A stretch of 64,000 bases of DNA from JBCBKU01 sp038521345 (GTDB taxonomy: Bacteria; Pseudomonadota; Alphaproteobacteria; Rhodobacterales; Rhodobacteraceae). Position numbers and translations under genes: made by a program. Shown here one piece after another: positions 25,503 to 33,850 of the stretch. Location: assembly GCA_038521345.1 (NCBI GenBank), contig JBCBKU010000003.1, positions 62,001-126,000 on the forward strand, written 5' to 3'. The notes beneath the pieces were generated by a model. It did not search any database, had not been told where the DNA came from, and saw only the letters and a list, made by a program, of their open reading frames with translations. Positions within the stretch are counted from its first letter, which is position 1, and each line of letters begins with the position of its first letter.

Positions 25503-27500
25503 TTAACCGACCGGAAATTCGTTCGGTTCAACGAAGAATTCTCCGACGCGAAACGCGTTCGCGCCGGCGATCGGCTGGGTGGCGAGATAGCCGTAGCCAT
25601 CGCGCTCCAGCACCGCGACCAGACTGTCCGGTCGTGCCGCCGCTTCCGGATTCGCAGCCAGAGCCGCCGCATCCGCGCCGTCTGCGATCTTCATGGCCAA
25701 TTGTCGGGCAAGAACCGGGACAGCGGCACTGGTGCCGCTTCGCCAACGACGTGTCCCGTATCGGTTCGATGCCGCGAGTTGCCCCGGGCGCACGATCGAC
25801 ACATCTGCGGCGGTTGACAGTAGCGGCGCGAACTTTCGAATACCCTGCGCATAATTCGCCGCCGACGAGTATTTCGCAAGGCGCCCGTCCCGCATCCGCG
25901 CCGCTGCAACGATCCACGTGGATCGGCTGCCCGCCATGCCGCTCAGCGATCCCGAACGTTTTATCATGCAGGTGTCGAGGTCGGGCACTGTGGTCTCAGG
26001 CTGTCCGGCCGGGCGGTTCTTGAGCTGAGCTTCGTAGATAGGGTCGTCCAAATAGGACTGGGGCTCGACCGCCTGAAAGCCGAAATCCTGATCGTCGCGG
26101 TGGATCCATGCCTGGAAGAGCCGCGGATCACTGCCCGATATGGTCACCCGCCAGGTTCCCACGGGCGCGGCCGCGAAACCCAACGCCGGATCGAGACCGG
26201 AACGGTCTTCACCGGGGACCGGGTCGCTGGCGACGAAGCCTGCGGTGTCGGTTGGACCGACGATGACCGAAATCCGGCGAAGATCCCCGTAAGCAAGGCC
26301 TTCGTCGATGGCCCGAGCAACAGTTTCTCCATTATGGATCAGATCTTTACCCGCGGTATCGGCGACGGTGCTCGCACCCGACGGGGTCGTGACTTCGACC
26401 GTCGCCGCGGCATCTGACGGAACCCAGATCTCGAGAACGTTCGGGCTACGGTCGCCGGGCAGGATGCGCCACAACAACTCGGTGCCCGCATCAATTCGGG
26501 CGCGCGCATGACGCTGCCCGTCATAGGTGTTGCCCGCAGGCAGGATCGGTATGACCGGTCCCGCGCCATCAGCCATCGCATGGTCGTCGAGCACGCGGTC
26601 CATCGCCCGTTCGATATAGTGGGTGCCGTTATGCGGCCCGCCCGCGATAGAGTAGGACAGGGTAGCCACCACCGGCACCCCGGGAAACCGGGCCCGCGCA
26701 TAGCGCAGCATCTGCTGAAGCGCCGCGATGACGAAGTACCCCATCGTGTCGCCTGTACCGGCCCAATATACCAAGGTTGGCAATTGCGCCGTCAGAAGTG
26801 CAATGTCGTTCGCTTTGGCGTCGTCCGGGGACAATCCGGCGGCAAGGTCCGCGATCTGCGTCCCATGCGCTGTGTTCGACCAGGCAATGGGAAGTGCCAT
26901 GGTTTCGGCCGGTGCCTGGCCCATGGCGGCCAGCACACCGTCGACGTCATCGCCGTGTTCCGAAATCAAGCCATCGATGGCGGCCTTGTCGAAAAACCGG
27001 CCGAAGGGAACTGGATCGCCGGTACCGTGGCGGGCGTCCATTACCCAATGACCTTCAACGCGGCTTGTCCCATCGGCCTTGCGAAAGCGTTCGTGGCCAA
27101 CCGAGATTGCATTGTCGACGACAAGAACGATTGCCTTTGGCTGACGCGGGGCAGGGGTCAGTGCATCGGCCGCCAGATCCGCAGCCGCTGCGGTGCCGAT
27201 CTCGTCCGGTCCAAGTGGAATGGGCATGAGAAATGCAAATTCCGCCTCCGGCCGAAGGGAACCATCCGAGGGTGCGGGAAGCGTATCGATCGCAGCCTCG
27301 GTCGGCATAATCGACGCGCCCGCGAACATCTCGGTTCCGCTGGTGCCATCATTCGCACCGCCGGCCACAATGTAGTGGGTGATCGGGCGCAGCGACGTGA
27401 AGCGCCGGTTTAGTGCCGCCTGACGCCGCCCGTTGAAGAACCAGCCCGACACGGGATCCAGGATCCGCAGCGGGCCGTGAACCGTGGCTTGCCAGCTCAT
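25503..27500 (-). CDS. Subtilisin-like serine protease (peptidase S8), no signal peptide
   Basis: A 665-residue protein with the subtilase catalytic set in order: Asp129 (VLVVDNAISVG), His212 (NTAHGTQIADLAAG), the oxyanion Asn324 (PILPAGN) and Ser591 (RSGTSAAVPVLA). The insert between the Asn and the Ser carries a beta-rich P-domain-like stretch (about 350-470). The first 115 residues are additional and begin SWQATVHGPLRILDPVSGW. No export signal is visible at either end, unusual for a subtilase, so it may be cytoplasmic, leave by a non-Sec route, or process a partner. The ATG overlaps the stop of the upstream haloperoxidase-like gene by four bases. Confidence 0.83.
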   Translation of the reverse strand: MSWQATVHGPLRILDPVSGWFFNGRRQAALNRRFTSLRPITHYIVAGGANDGTSGTEMFAGASIMPTEAAIDTLPAPSDGSLRPEAEFAFLMPIPLGPDEIGTAAAADLAADALTPAPRQPKAIVLVVDNAISVGHERFRKADGTSRVEGHWVMDARHGTGDPVPFGRFFDKAAIDGLISEHGDDVDGVLAAMGQAPAETMALPIAWSNTAHGTQIADLAAGLSPDDAKANDIALLTAQLPTLVYWAGTGDTMGYFVIAALQQMLRYARARFPGVPVVATLSYSIAGGPHNGTHYIERAMDRVLDDHAMADGAGPVIPILPAGNTYDGQRHARARIDAGTELLWRILPGDRSPNVLEIWVPSDAAATVEVTTPSGASTVADTAGKDLIHNGETVARAIDEGLAYGDLRRISVIVGPTDTAGFVASDPVPGEDRSGLDPALGFAAAPVGTWRVTISGSDPRLFQAWIHRDDQDFGFQAVEPQSYLDDPIYEAQLKNRPAGQPETTVPDLDTCMIKRSGSLSGMAGSRSTWIVAAARMRDGRLAKYSSAANYAQGIRKFAPLLSTAADVSIVRPGQLAASNRYGTRRWRSGTSAAVPVLARQLAMKIADGADAAALAANPEAAARPDSLVAVLERDGYGYLATQPIAGANAFRVGEFFVEPNEFPVG

Positions 27501-28705
27501 TTCCGGGCCAGCTCTTCCAAGGCGCGCTCCCAGAGCCAGGCCAGTGTCGGCGCCTGTGCAATGTCGATCTCTTTCGGTTTGTTCTTTGGAATCTCGGCCT
27601 TCATGGCCCCGTCAAGCCATGCTGTTGCTGCCGTCCGCCGAAGGCCGGTCTCGACCGAAATGGCATCCGAAAGGGCCATTGCCTGACCGCCGATCGCCAT
27701 TCCGGACACTTCCGTCACCGCGATTTTCATGTCCTTGCCCGCGGCAAGTATCATGGCTTCGGCAAGGGCAAGACCGATCCCGGCGCCGGCGATGGAGTCC
27801 GCAGGGAAATGGACGCCCGCGACAACCCGGTTCTCGGAGATCCGGAACGCCTGCCGATACAGCATCACACGCCGTGCGACGTCCGCCGAAGGCTCGTCCG
27901 CCGCGCCAAGTTTGGGTGAGAAGAGATGCGCCAGTATGGCCGCCACGATATAGGCCTCGACGGCGTGCGCCGCCGGATAGGTGGGATGGCCGGGCGTTGG
28001 GATCATCGGCTGCGTTCCCGGCGAGTAGAGATCGGGCCGACGACATGCCATCGCACGCTTGAAGCGCATCGAGATTGCCGCGCCCAACGTCTGGGCGATG
28101 GAAATGATCTCGAGCGTGTAGCGGTGCTTTTCCGGGTGCAGGCAGACAATCGTGCCATAATAGGGTGTCGGAAACCCGACCTGCGTGTGGATCTCATTGA
28201 ACCGGTCAAGCCGCAGGTCCGCAAAGGCGCGGACCAGCTTGAATTGCTCGCGAAAGCCGGCCTCGTCCGGGCGGCTAACGGTGACGAACGGCTTCGATTT
28301 CGGCGAGGCAGCCGTGCCAGACAGCGCGTACATCGTTACCGTACCGCCGGTGGCTTCGATGGCCATGCTGGACTGCAATTCGTTCAGGGCAAGGAAACTC
28401 CGGACCCATGGGGCGTGGTCGAAAAGGTGGTCCGGGCTGTCCGGATCGTTGTCTGGGTACGTCGCCGCGTCGTCGCCCCAAAAGCCGGCAATGCCGTCCT
28501 GCGCGCTGATGATGCCCGATGACAGGGCCCCGGAATAGGCTGTGACGCCGCCGTAGACCGGGCCGCCGGCGTCCAGTCCGCTTGTGCCAGATGCGCCCCC
28601 TGACGCCCCTCCGGAGGCGCCGCCCGACGCTCCGCCTGAAGCGCCGCCCGATGCGCCGCCCGATGCTCCGCCAGACGCACCGCCTGCGATTCCGCTTATT
28701 GCCAT
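27497..28705 (-). CDS. Vanadium-haloperoxidase/PAP2-like protein with N-terminal GGAS repeats
   Basis: A 402-residue member of the acid phosphatase/vanadium-dependent haloperoxidase superfamily. The three phosphate/vanadate-binding motifs can be read in order: K216-x6-R223-P224, PAAH with His247 (variant of PSGH) and R293-x5-H299-x3-D303. The architecture, with helical N-terminal part and no membrane spans, suits a soluble haloperoxidase-like enzyme rather than a lipid phosphatase. Residues 8-39 are eight perfect Gly-Gly-Ala-Ser repeats; no signal peptide is visible. It overlaps the subtilase gene by four bases, so the two are translated together. Whether it halogenates or dephosphorylates cannot be read from the sequence. 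Confidence 0.8.
   Translation of the reverse strand: MAISGIAGGASGGASGGASGGASGGASGGASGGASGGASGTSGLDAGGPVYGGVTAYSGALSSGIISAQDGIAGFWGDDAATYPDNDPDSPDHLFDHAPWVRSFLALNELQSSMAIEATGGTVTMYALSGTAASPKSKPFVTVSRPDEAGFREQFKLVRAFADLRLDRFNEIHTQVGFPTPYYGTIVCLHPEKHRYTLEIISIAQTLGAAISMRFKRAMACRRPDLYSPGTQPMIPTPGHPTYPAAHAVEAYIVAAILAHLFSPKLGAADEPSADVARRVMLYRQAFRISENRVVAGVHFPADSIAGAGIGLALAEAMILAAGKDMKIAVTEVSGMAIGGQAMALSDAISVETGLRRTAATAWLDGAMKAEIPKNKPKEIDIAQAPTLAWLWERALEELARK
28589..28684 (-). repeat. Eight tandem 12-bp units encoding GGAS
   Basis: Eight consecutive copies of a 12-bp unit encode the tetrapeptide Gly-Gly-Ala-Ser at residues 8-39 of the haloperoxidase-like protein. The units differ at some third codon positions, so they are not a very recent slippage product. 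The repeat is in frame and could be a flexible tether or a length-variable segment. Confidence 0.85.
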
Positions 28706-28726
28706 CCCCCGTCTCCTCTACTGGAC

Positions 28727-30391
28727 TTAGTTCGGTACGCCGGCCGCGCCGAGCGCTCGCGCCCACTCCTGGCCGACCGCATACCGCGCCGCCGTGTGCG
28801 AAGCGCGGTATCCCGACACCGTGAGATCCGGTGTCAATTGCATGAGATTGCGCACGACCACGCGCGCTTCGTCGCCTCGCCCGGCCATCTCCAGAGCGAT
28901 GGCCTTGGTCCGCAGTGTCGACGGGTATGTGTGATTGGTCGCCAACGATCGATCGGCCAGCGAGATCGAGCGGTCGTACTGGCCCGCGGCGAGATAAGCG
29001 GTCGCCGCCAGCGCATCGAAATAGTAGGACTGCGGATCGAGAGGCGAGAGCCGGCGTGCCTGCTCGGTCAGGCGAACGGCCTCGTCAGCCTTGCCCTGAA
29101 ACGCGCGCATGGCGCCCTTGAGAAGCAGCGCCAGCGCCTCGTTCGGGTTGTCCTGGATCGCGGTGTTGTAGGCCGCGCGCGCAATGTCGAAACGCCCGAG
29201 AAGATGGCTGGCCACCATCGCCTTCAGGGTTTGGGCCAGTGAGAACGACGGATCGATGGTGAGGGCCTGATCGGCCAGTCGGTCGGCCGCATCGGTGTCT
29301 TCGAAGCGGTCCGGCGTCAGGCCGCGCTGCACGCGCAAAACGTGCCAGAACCCAAGCCAGGTTCGGGGGATGGCGTGCCGCGGCTCCCGTTCGACGAGAA
29401 GCTGGAAGACCTGCCCTGCCCGGGAGAACTCGGAGTTCAGCGGTTCTTGCAGCAACGAGATCCCAGCCATCAAAAGCGTATGGCAATCCAACTGATGCAT
29501 GGGAGTCGACCGGACGCTGCGCAGGGCTTCGCCGATCGCGGTTCGGCAGATCTGCCCGGCAAGATCGCTCAGCGCGTGAAGTTGACCATTCAGGAGTTCC
29601 GACAAGGAACCAACGAATTCTCGCGACCAGATCAGGCGTTCGCGCCGCGCGTTTTGAAGGTCGGCGACAAGCCGGAACTCTTGACCACTGACGATCAGCG
29701 ATCCGGTGACGATGTACTCGACTTCGCAGGTTTGCGCGACTTCAAGAGGGCGAACAGTTTCCGGATTGAACCGCCGGCTTGTTAGGTAGGACGTGACCGC
29801 AAATCCGTTTGATCGCGAGATTTCACGCGAGAGTTCCTCGGCAAGGATCGAGCCGAGCGGATTCTTTGCACCGGACATGCCCCTGTGTTGAAACGGCAGA
29901 ATTGCGATGCCGGGCAGCAACGGTTCCAGCGATTGCAGGCGGGCGTCGCCTGCCGCGCCCATGGCCGCGCCGAAAGATGCCCCCACGTTCGTCCGATTGG
30001 CGCGTTCTGACCGGAGCCAGTCTTCGAAGGCTTCCTCCTGGGACAGGTCAAAGCCTTCCATGAGGACCCCGCTCTTTGGGCCGCCGACGAACTCGACCTG
30101 CTCCAGATCGAGGCGCACGCGTTCGCGATCCGCGTTGATGATCTCTCCTGAATCTGGTGTGATCGCTTTGCGCAACGCGGTCAGCGCCGCGCGCAGGCTT
30201 GCCTTGGCCTGATCCGATGGCACGAGGCTCCATATATGGGCTTCGAGAAATGCACGCGTCCGCGTGCCGTCCGGCGCCGTGGCCAACATGGCCAGAACCG
30301 CTTGATGCTTAATGCCAAGCTTGATCGGTCTCCCGCGCCCGTCAAAGGCTTGGAACGCACCAAACAGCCTCAGACCCACAGTCTTAGCCAT
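28727..30391 (-). CDS. SARP/OmpR-type winged-helix regulator with TolB-like and TPR domains
   Basis: A 554-residue regulator. Residues about 1-95 (VGLRLFGAFQAFDGRG, HQAVLAMLATAPDG, SLRAALTALRKAI) form a winged-helix/BTAD-type DNA-binding domain like those of SARP regulators. Residues about 175-290 (IAILPFQHRG, LAEELSREISRSNGFAV) match the TolB/FlgO-like sensor segment often found after such heads. The C-terminal half is tetratricopeptide repeats (DQALTIDPSFSLAQ, NPNEALALLLKGA). There is no receiver domain. The ATG at 30391 follows GGGGAGAG. It is immediately upstream of the haloperoxidase-subtilase pair and probably controls them. Confidence 0.8.
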   Translation of the reverse strand: MAKTVGLRLFGAFQAFDGRGRPIKLGIKHQAVLAMLATAPDGTRTRAFLEAHIWSLVPSDQAKASLRAALTALRKAITPDSGEIINADRERVRLDLEQVEFVGGPKSGVLMEGFDLSQEEAFEDWLRSERANRTNVGASFGAAMGAAGDARLQSLEPLLPGIAILPFQHRGMSGAKNPLGSILAEELSREISRSNGFAVTSYLTSRRFNPETVRPLEVAQTCEVEYIVTGSLIVSGQEFRLVADLQNARRERLIWSREFVGSLSELLNGQLHALSDLAGQICRTAIGEALRSVRSTPMHQLDCHTLLMAGISLLQEPLNSEFSRAGQVFQLLVEREPRHAIPRTWLGFWHVLRVQRGLTPDRFEDTDAADRLADQALTIDPSFSLAQTLKAMVASHLLGRFDIARAAYNTAIQDNPNEALALLLKGAMRAFQGKADEAVRLTEQARRLSPLDPQSYYFDALAATAYLAAGQYDRSISLADRSLATNHTYPSTLRTKAIALEMAGRGDEARVVVRNLMQLTPDLTVSGYRASHTAARYAVGQEWARALGAAGVPN

Positions 30392-30581
30392 GCTCACTCT
30401 CCCCGCGTGGGCCGACGCTAGCACGAGCATTGGCCAGAATTCGCAGCCTTTCCGCCGAGGGCTCCGCGAATTCACGGTAGGTTAACGTGGGGGAAATCAA
30501 CTGCAATCCATTGACAGCAAACCCAGAGCCGGGCCGACATATGGGCTGGCTCGAGGCGCAGACCTCCCGTTGGTCGGGGCT

Positions 30582-30617
30582 GAACCGCCCGGACCCGAGG
30601 TCAAGCGTGGGCGGTTC
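30582..30617 (-). other. Stem-loop beyond the guanidine-operon 3' end
   Basis: A perfect 9-bp inverted repeat (GAACCGCCC, 30582-30590, with GGGCGGTTC, 30609-30617) lies ten bases after the stop of the histidine-rich small protein. The 18-base loop carries no obvious motif and no U-run follows. It may mark the end of the guanidine operon or protect the message. Confidence 0.5.
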
Positions 30618-30627
30618 TGAACGTCGT

Positions 30628-31035
30628 CTAGCGCCGCTCGCTCAGAAACTCGCGCACGTCCACATACCGCTTATCGTCGGCCGAGACATAGACAAACGCC
30701 ATGTTGGTTCGTTCACGAACCAACTCGCCCGGGAATGGCAGATAGCTCAGCTCCCGCGACCCAAAGGACGGCGATGCCGTGCCGACCTGCCAGTCGGTCC
30801 GCAACTCGACATCCACGAGTTTCAGCGCCGTTCCACCGCCGGCGCCCGACATCTCGAACGGGACGCCGGCCAGGCGTAGGTAGCTTGTCTTGTCTGTGGC
30901 CTGAATGAAGCCCTCGACGAATTGCGCGGCAAGAAGCTGCAACTCGGCTGCCTCATCCTCGGGCTTCAGGTGGCTGTGCAGGTGATCCGGGTCATGGTTG
31001 TGACCGATATGACCGTTCACGATGTCATGTGGCAT
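30628..31035 (-). CDS. Small protein with histidine-rich N-terminus, candidate metallochaperone of the guanidine operon
   Basis: A 135-residue protein of no family that I recognise. The first 24 residues are exceptionally rich in His/Asp: HDIVNGHIGHNHDPDHLHSH holds seven His. The rest is a soluble domain (EAAELQLLAAQFVEGFIQA, then a beta-rich part ending YVDVREFLSERR). The ATG overlaps the 3' end of the ureohydrolase gene by 11 bases, so the two are translationally coupled. Histidine-rich tails of this type bind Ni or Zn in chaperones such as HypB, SlyD or UreE. Because guanidine hydrolase is a nickel enzyme and cyanobacterial operons carry HypA/HypB-like helpers at the same place, I propose nickel delivery. 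This is inference. Confidence 0.72.
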   Translation of the reverse strand: MPHDIVNGHIGHNHDPDHLHSHLKPEDEAAELQLLAAQFVEGFIQATDKTSYLRLAGVPFEMSGAGGGTALKLVDVELRTDWQVGTASPSFGSRELSYLPFPGELVRERTNMAFVYVSADDKRYVDVREFLSERR

Positions 31036-32158
31036 TGGACCACCTCTTGCCTTCGAATTCGCCGTGCGGGATCGACACAGGTTTGTCGATAAAGGCCTTG
31101 TGCGCCCCCAGCTTTCCGGACGCGACCAAGGACCCCAGAACGTCGACGATCACACGAGTGCCCATGAGAGCGGTAATGTCGCTGGTATCATAAGGGGGCG
31201 ACACCTCGACAAGTTCCATGCCGCAGATCCCTTCCGCCGCCACTTTGGACGCGAGCGCGAGTGCCTCTCGGGGAAGAAACCCGCCCGGCTCTGGCCAGCC
31301 TGTCCCGGGCACGAACCCGCAATCGATGCTGTCGATATCGAACGACATATACACCATGTCGACGCCGTCCCATGCCATCTCGAGCGCCATCTCCGCAGTC
31401 TTGTCGATGCCCATGCGCTCCATGTCCGACATGGTGATGATGTTTGTCTCCCGTTCTCGGGCCACCTTTACCGCCTCGCGCGGGACCTGCCAGCCGCCGA
31501 TGCCGACCTGTACAAGGTTCTTGGCGGGGACGTTCGGCAGGTTCGTAGAGTGAAACCAAGGCGTTGTATGCATGCGTTCATCAAGATCCTTTTCCTGAAT
31601 GTCCGCATGACGATCAAAGTGAACGATGCCAATTTTCTTCGACGTGCATTCGGCGATCCCGCGCACGCAGGGAAACCCGATCGAGTGGTCGCCGCCGATC
31701 ATTACCGGCAGGGATCCCGACGAGAAGACATGGCTGACAGCGCGGCTGATCTGGTCAAAGCTCTTTTCGAGATTGGCGGGAATGGTGAAAACGTCGCCCG
31801 CGTCGCAAAGCGTCATCTGCTCGCGAAGATCGACACCCATCTCGTAATTGTAAGGCGTATAGAGCGCGCTGATCTTTCGGACGCCTTGTGGTCCGAAGCG
31901 AGTGCCGGGGCGGTAGGTCGTGCCCCCATCAAACGGGATACCAAGAACGGTTGCGTCATAGTCTTTCACCTCGGTCACGTCTTCGGTGTAGGGCGCCTTG
32001 AGAAAGGTGTTGATGCCGGCATAATGGGGCAGTTCGCCGCGCGCGAAGGTTGGGATCGATTTGTCCTCGATCGAGTCGGCCCCTGTGAGACCCATCCGAA
32101 GTGCCCAGGCGCGTTCTTCTTCCCAGCGGCCCTCTGGTATGTCGGCCTCGGCCTTCAT
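31025..32158 (-). CDS. gdmH: Ureohydrolase, probable guanidine hydrolase
   Basis: A 377-residue arginase/agmatinase-family hydrolase. Metal-binding residues are all present: His158 (GGDHS), Asp182, His184 and Asp186 (FDRHADI), and Asp274 and Asp276 (SFDIDSID). In canonical agmatinases the last block reads DP..PGTGTPEPGG; here it is DCGFVPGTGWPEPGG, with Trp288 in place of Thr. A tryptophan near here has been reported for guanidine hydrolases. The protein is longer than SpeB (about 305), because of an extra N-terminal segment of about 55 residues. It lies in an operon under a guanidine-I riboswitch with an NMT1-type importer. The reaction would be guanidine plus water to urea and ammonia. The ATG at 32158 is supported by the fold start; upstream frame has no motifs. 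Confidence 0.72.
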   Translation of the reverse strand: MKAEADIPEGRWEEERAWALRMGLTGADSIEDKSIPTFARGELPHYAGINTFLKAPYTEDVTEVKDYDATVLGIPFDGGTTYRPGTRFGPQGVRKISALYTPYNYEMGVDLREQMTLCDAGDVFTIPANLEKSFDQISRAVSHVFSSGSLPVMIGGDHSIGFPCVRGIAECTSKKIGIVHFDRHADIQEKDLDERMHTTPWFHSTNLPNVPAKNLVQVGIGGWQVPREAVKVARERETNIITMSDMERMGIDKTAEMALEMAWDGVDMVYMSFDIDSIDCGFVPGTGWPEPGGFLPREALALASKVAAEGICGMELVEVSPPYDTSDITALMGTRVIVDVLGSLVASGKLGAHKAFIDKPVSIPHGEFEGKRWSNAT

Positions 32159-32249
32159 AGAACGCCAGCCCTGCAGCTTGGTCAGGTCGGGATGATGCGT
32201 GCGCCGATCCCTGCCGGGGCGGTCGCAGGGATGGTGCGAGCGTGATCGC

Positions 32250-33017
32250 TCAGGCGGGGCGAAGAACATGCGTATCCTCCTCGATACGTTGGAACGGAAT
32301 CCCGCCGTCGCGGGCATCGAAATCGTAGGTGATCGTGGCGCCGTATGCGCTCGGGTCCGTTGGGTCCCATCGCGGCTTGTCGAAGACAAGAACGCGGTCC
32401 CCCAGTTTGAACCCTTCTTCAAGGTCATGGGTCACCATGAACACCGTCATTCCGGTTTCAGCCCGGAGGTCCTGCAGGAAGTCGTGCATCGAAAGCCGCG
32501 TTCCCGGATCGAGTGCGCCAAAGGGTTCGTCGAGTAGAAGGATCCGCGGCTTGGCTGTCAGGGCCTGACCGATGGCCAGCCTTTGCTGCATCCCACCCGA
32601 CAGCGTCGCGGGATATTGGCCCGCCACATGGTCCAAACCGATCCTCGCCAGCGTGGCATCTGCACGGGCCAGCGCCCCGCGTCGCTCTGATCCGAAGAAC
32701 CGTCCCCAGGTTGTGCGGAAGCTCTCGCCGGCGGCGATGTTCTCGCGAACCGTCATATGCGGAAAAACCGAGTACCGCTGAAAGACGACGCCGCGATCCA
32801 GTCCGGGTTCGCGGGCGGGGTCCGCTCCCGCAACCCGGATTTCGCCGCGCGTTGGCTGTTCCTGCGCCAGAAGCAGTCTGAGAAACGTGGACTTGCCGCA
32901 GCCCGACGCGCCAACGATGGAGATGAACTCACCTTCCTCGACCGAGAGGTTCACCCGTTCAAGGATCGGACGATTGAGATAGGACAGGAAGATATCCCGC
33001 GCGACGACAAAGCTCAT
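32250..33017 (-). CDS. ABC transporter ATP-binding protein (SsuB/TauB type), guanidine operon
   Basis: A 255-residue ATPase of the nitrate/sulfonate/taurine class. Walker A GASGCGKSTFLRL, Q-loop FQRYSVFPHMTV, signature LSGGMQQRLAIGQAL and Walker B RILLLDEPFGALDPGTR can be read in order. The ATG at 33017 overlaps the permease stop by four bases; a longer frame upstream is an artefact. Together with the permease and binding protein it forms the importer of the riboswitch-controlled operon, so guanidinium or a guanidino compound is the expected ligand. Confidence 0.85.
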   Translation of the reverse strand: MSFVVARDIFLSYLNRPILERVNLSVEEGEFISIVGASGCGKSTFLRLLLAQEQPTRGEIRVAGADPAREPGLDRGVVFQRYSVFPHMTVRENIAAGESFRTTWGRFFGSERRGALARADATLARIGLDHVAGQYPATLSGGMQQRLAIGQALTAKPRILLLDEPFGALDPGTRLSMHDFLQDLRAETGMTVFMVTHDLEEGFKLGDRVLVFDKPRWDPTDPSAYGATITYDFDARDGGIPFQRIEEDTHVLRPA

Positions 33018-33826
33018 AGCGACGCCTCGGTCCACGGAAACAAACGCCGCGACAACGACCGCAGCGCAAGATCCATGAGAAACGCGAGGAGCGTAATCCA
33101 GATCACGTAGGTCAGGATCACGTCCATTGCCAGAAACCGCCGGACAAGGAAGATCCGATAACCGAGACCCTGTTCGGATGCGATGGCTTCGGCAGCGATC
33201 AGAAAGAGCCACGCCGGCCCAAGGGACAGGCGCACGGCCTGGATCAGCCGCGGCAGAATCTGGGGAAGGGCCACGCGGATAGCGATGACCCAGGTCGAAG
33301 CGCCGAGTGTCTCGGCCTTTACGATCATCTCTCTTGGGATCTCAAGCACACGGGCTGAAAGGTCTCGGATCAGGAACGGCAGGATCCCCACGACAATCAG
33401 CACGATCTTCGATGTTTCACCCAGCCCAAACACGATGAACAGGATCGGAAGGACCGCGAGTGGCGGCACCATCGAGAGAACGGCCACGAACCCCGCCAGC
33501 GTCGACCGCACATGGGGCAGCAGGCCGATCATGAGGCCTAGGACCGTCGCAAGAGCGGCAGAGATCCCGACCCCTAGGACCAGCCGGCGAAGGCTGGCGG
33601 CGGTGTCATGCCAGAGCAGGATCTTCTCGGACCGTCGATCAGGTTCAGTGAAGAGCCGCTCCGCCGTCGAGAGGATCGTCGACGGAGCCGGCAATAACTT
33701 GTCCGACGGGTTTTCGGACAATCTGATGTCGGAGCCGACCGCATAGGCGATTAGGACGAGCACGAAGGGCAGGCCGACAAGGATCGCTGACATCGAGATG
33801 CCCGGCTTTCGGTTGATAAGCCGCAT
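33014..33826 (-). CDS. ABC transporter permease (SsuC/TauC type), guanidine operon
   Basis: A 270-residue permease of the SsuC/TauC/NrtB family. It opens with a span at about residues 14-30 (AILVGLPFVLVLIAYAVG), has five more, and carries the EAA loop AETLGASTWVIAIRVALPQILP. It starts at an ATG preceded by a GGGGGG stretch, 24 bases after the binding-protein stop, and overlaps the ATPase gene by four bases. It forms the channel of the proposed guanidine importer. Confidence 0.85.
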   Translation of the reverse strand: MRLINRKPGISMSAILVGLPFVLVLIAYAVGSDIRLSENPSDKLLPAPSTILSTAERLFTEPDRRSEKILLWHDTAASLRRLVLGVGISAALATVLGLMIGLLPHVRSTLAGFVAVLSMVPPLAVLPILFIVFGLGETSKIVLIVVGILPFLIRDLSARVLEIPREMIVKAETLGASTWVIAIRVALPQILPRLIQAVRLSLGPAWLFLIAAEAIASEQGLGYRIFLVRRFLAMDVILTYVIWITLLAFLMDLALRSLSRRLFPWTEASL

Positions 33827-33850
33827 CGGCCTGCCCCCCAGAAGGTTGCG

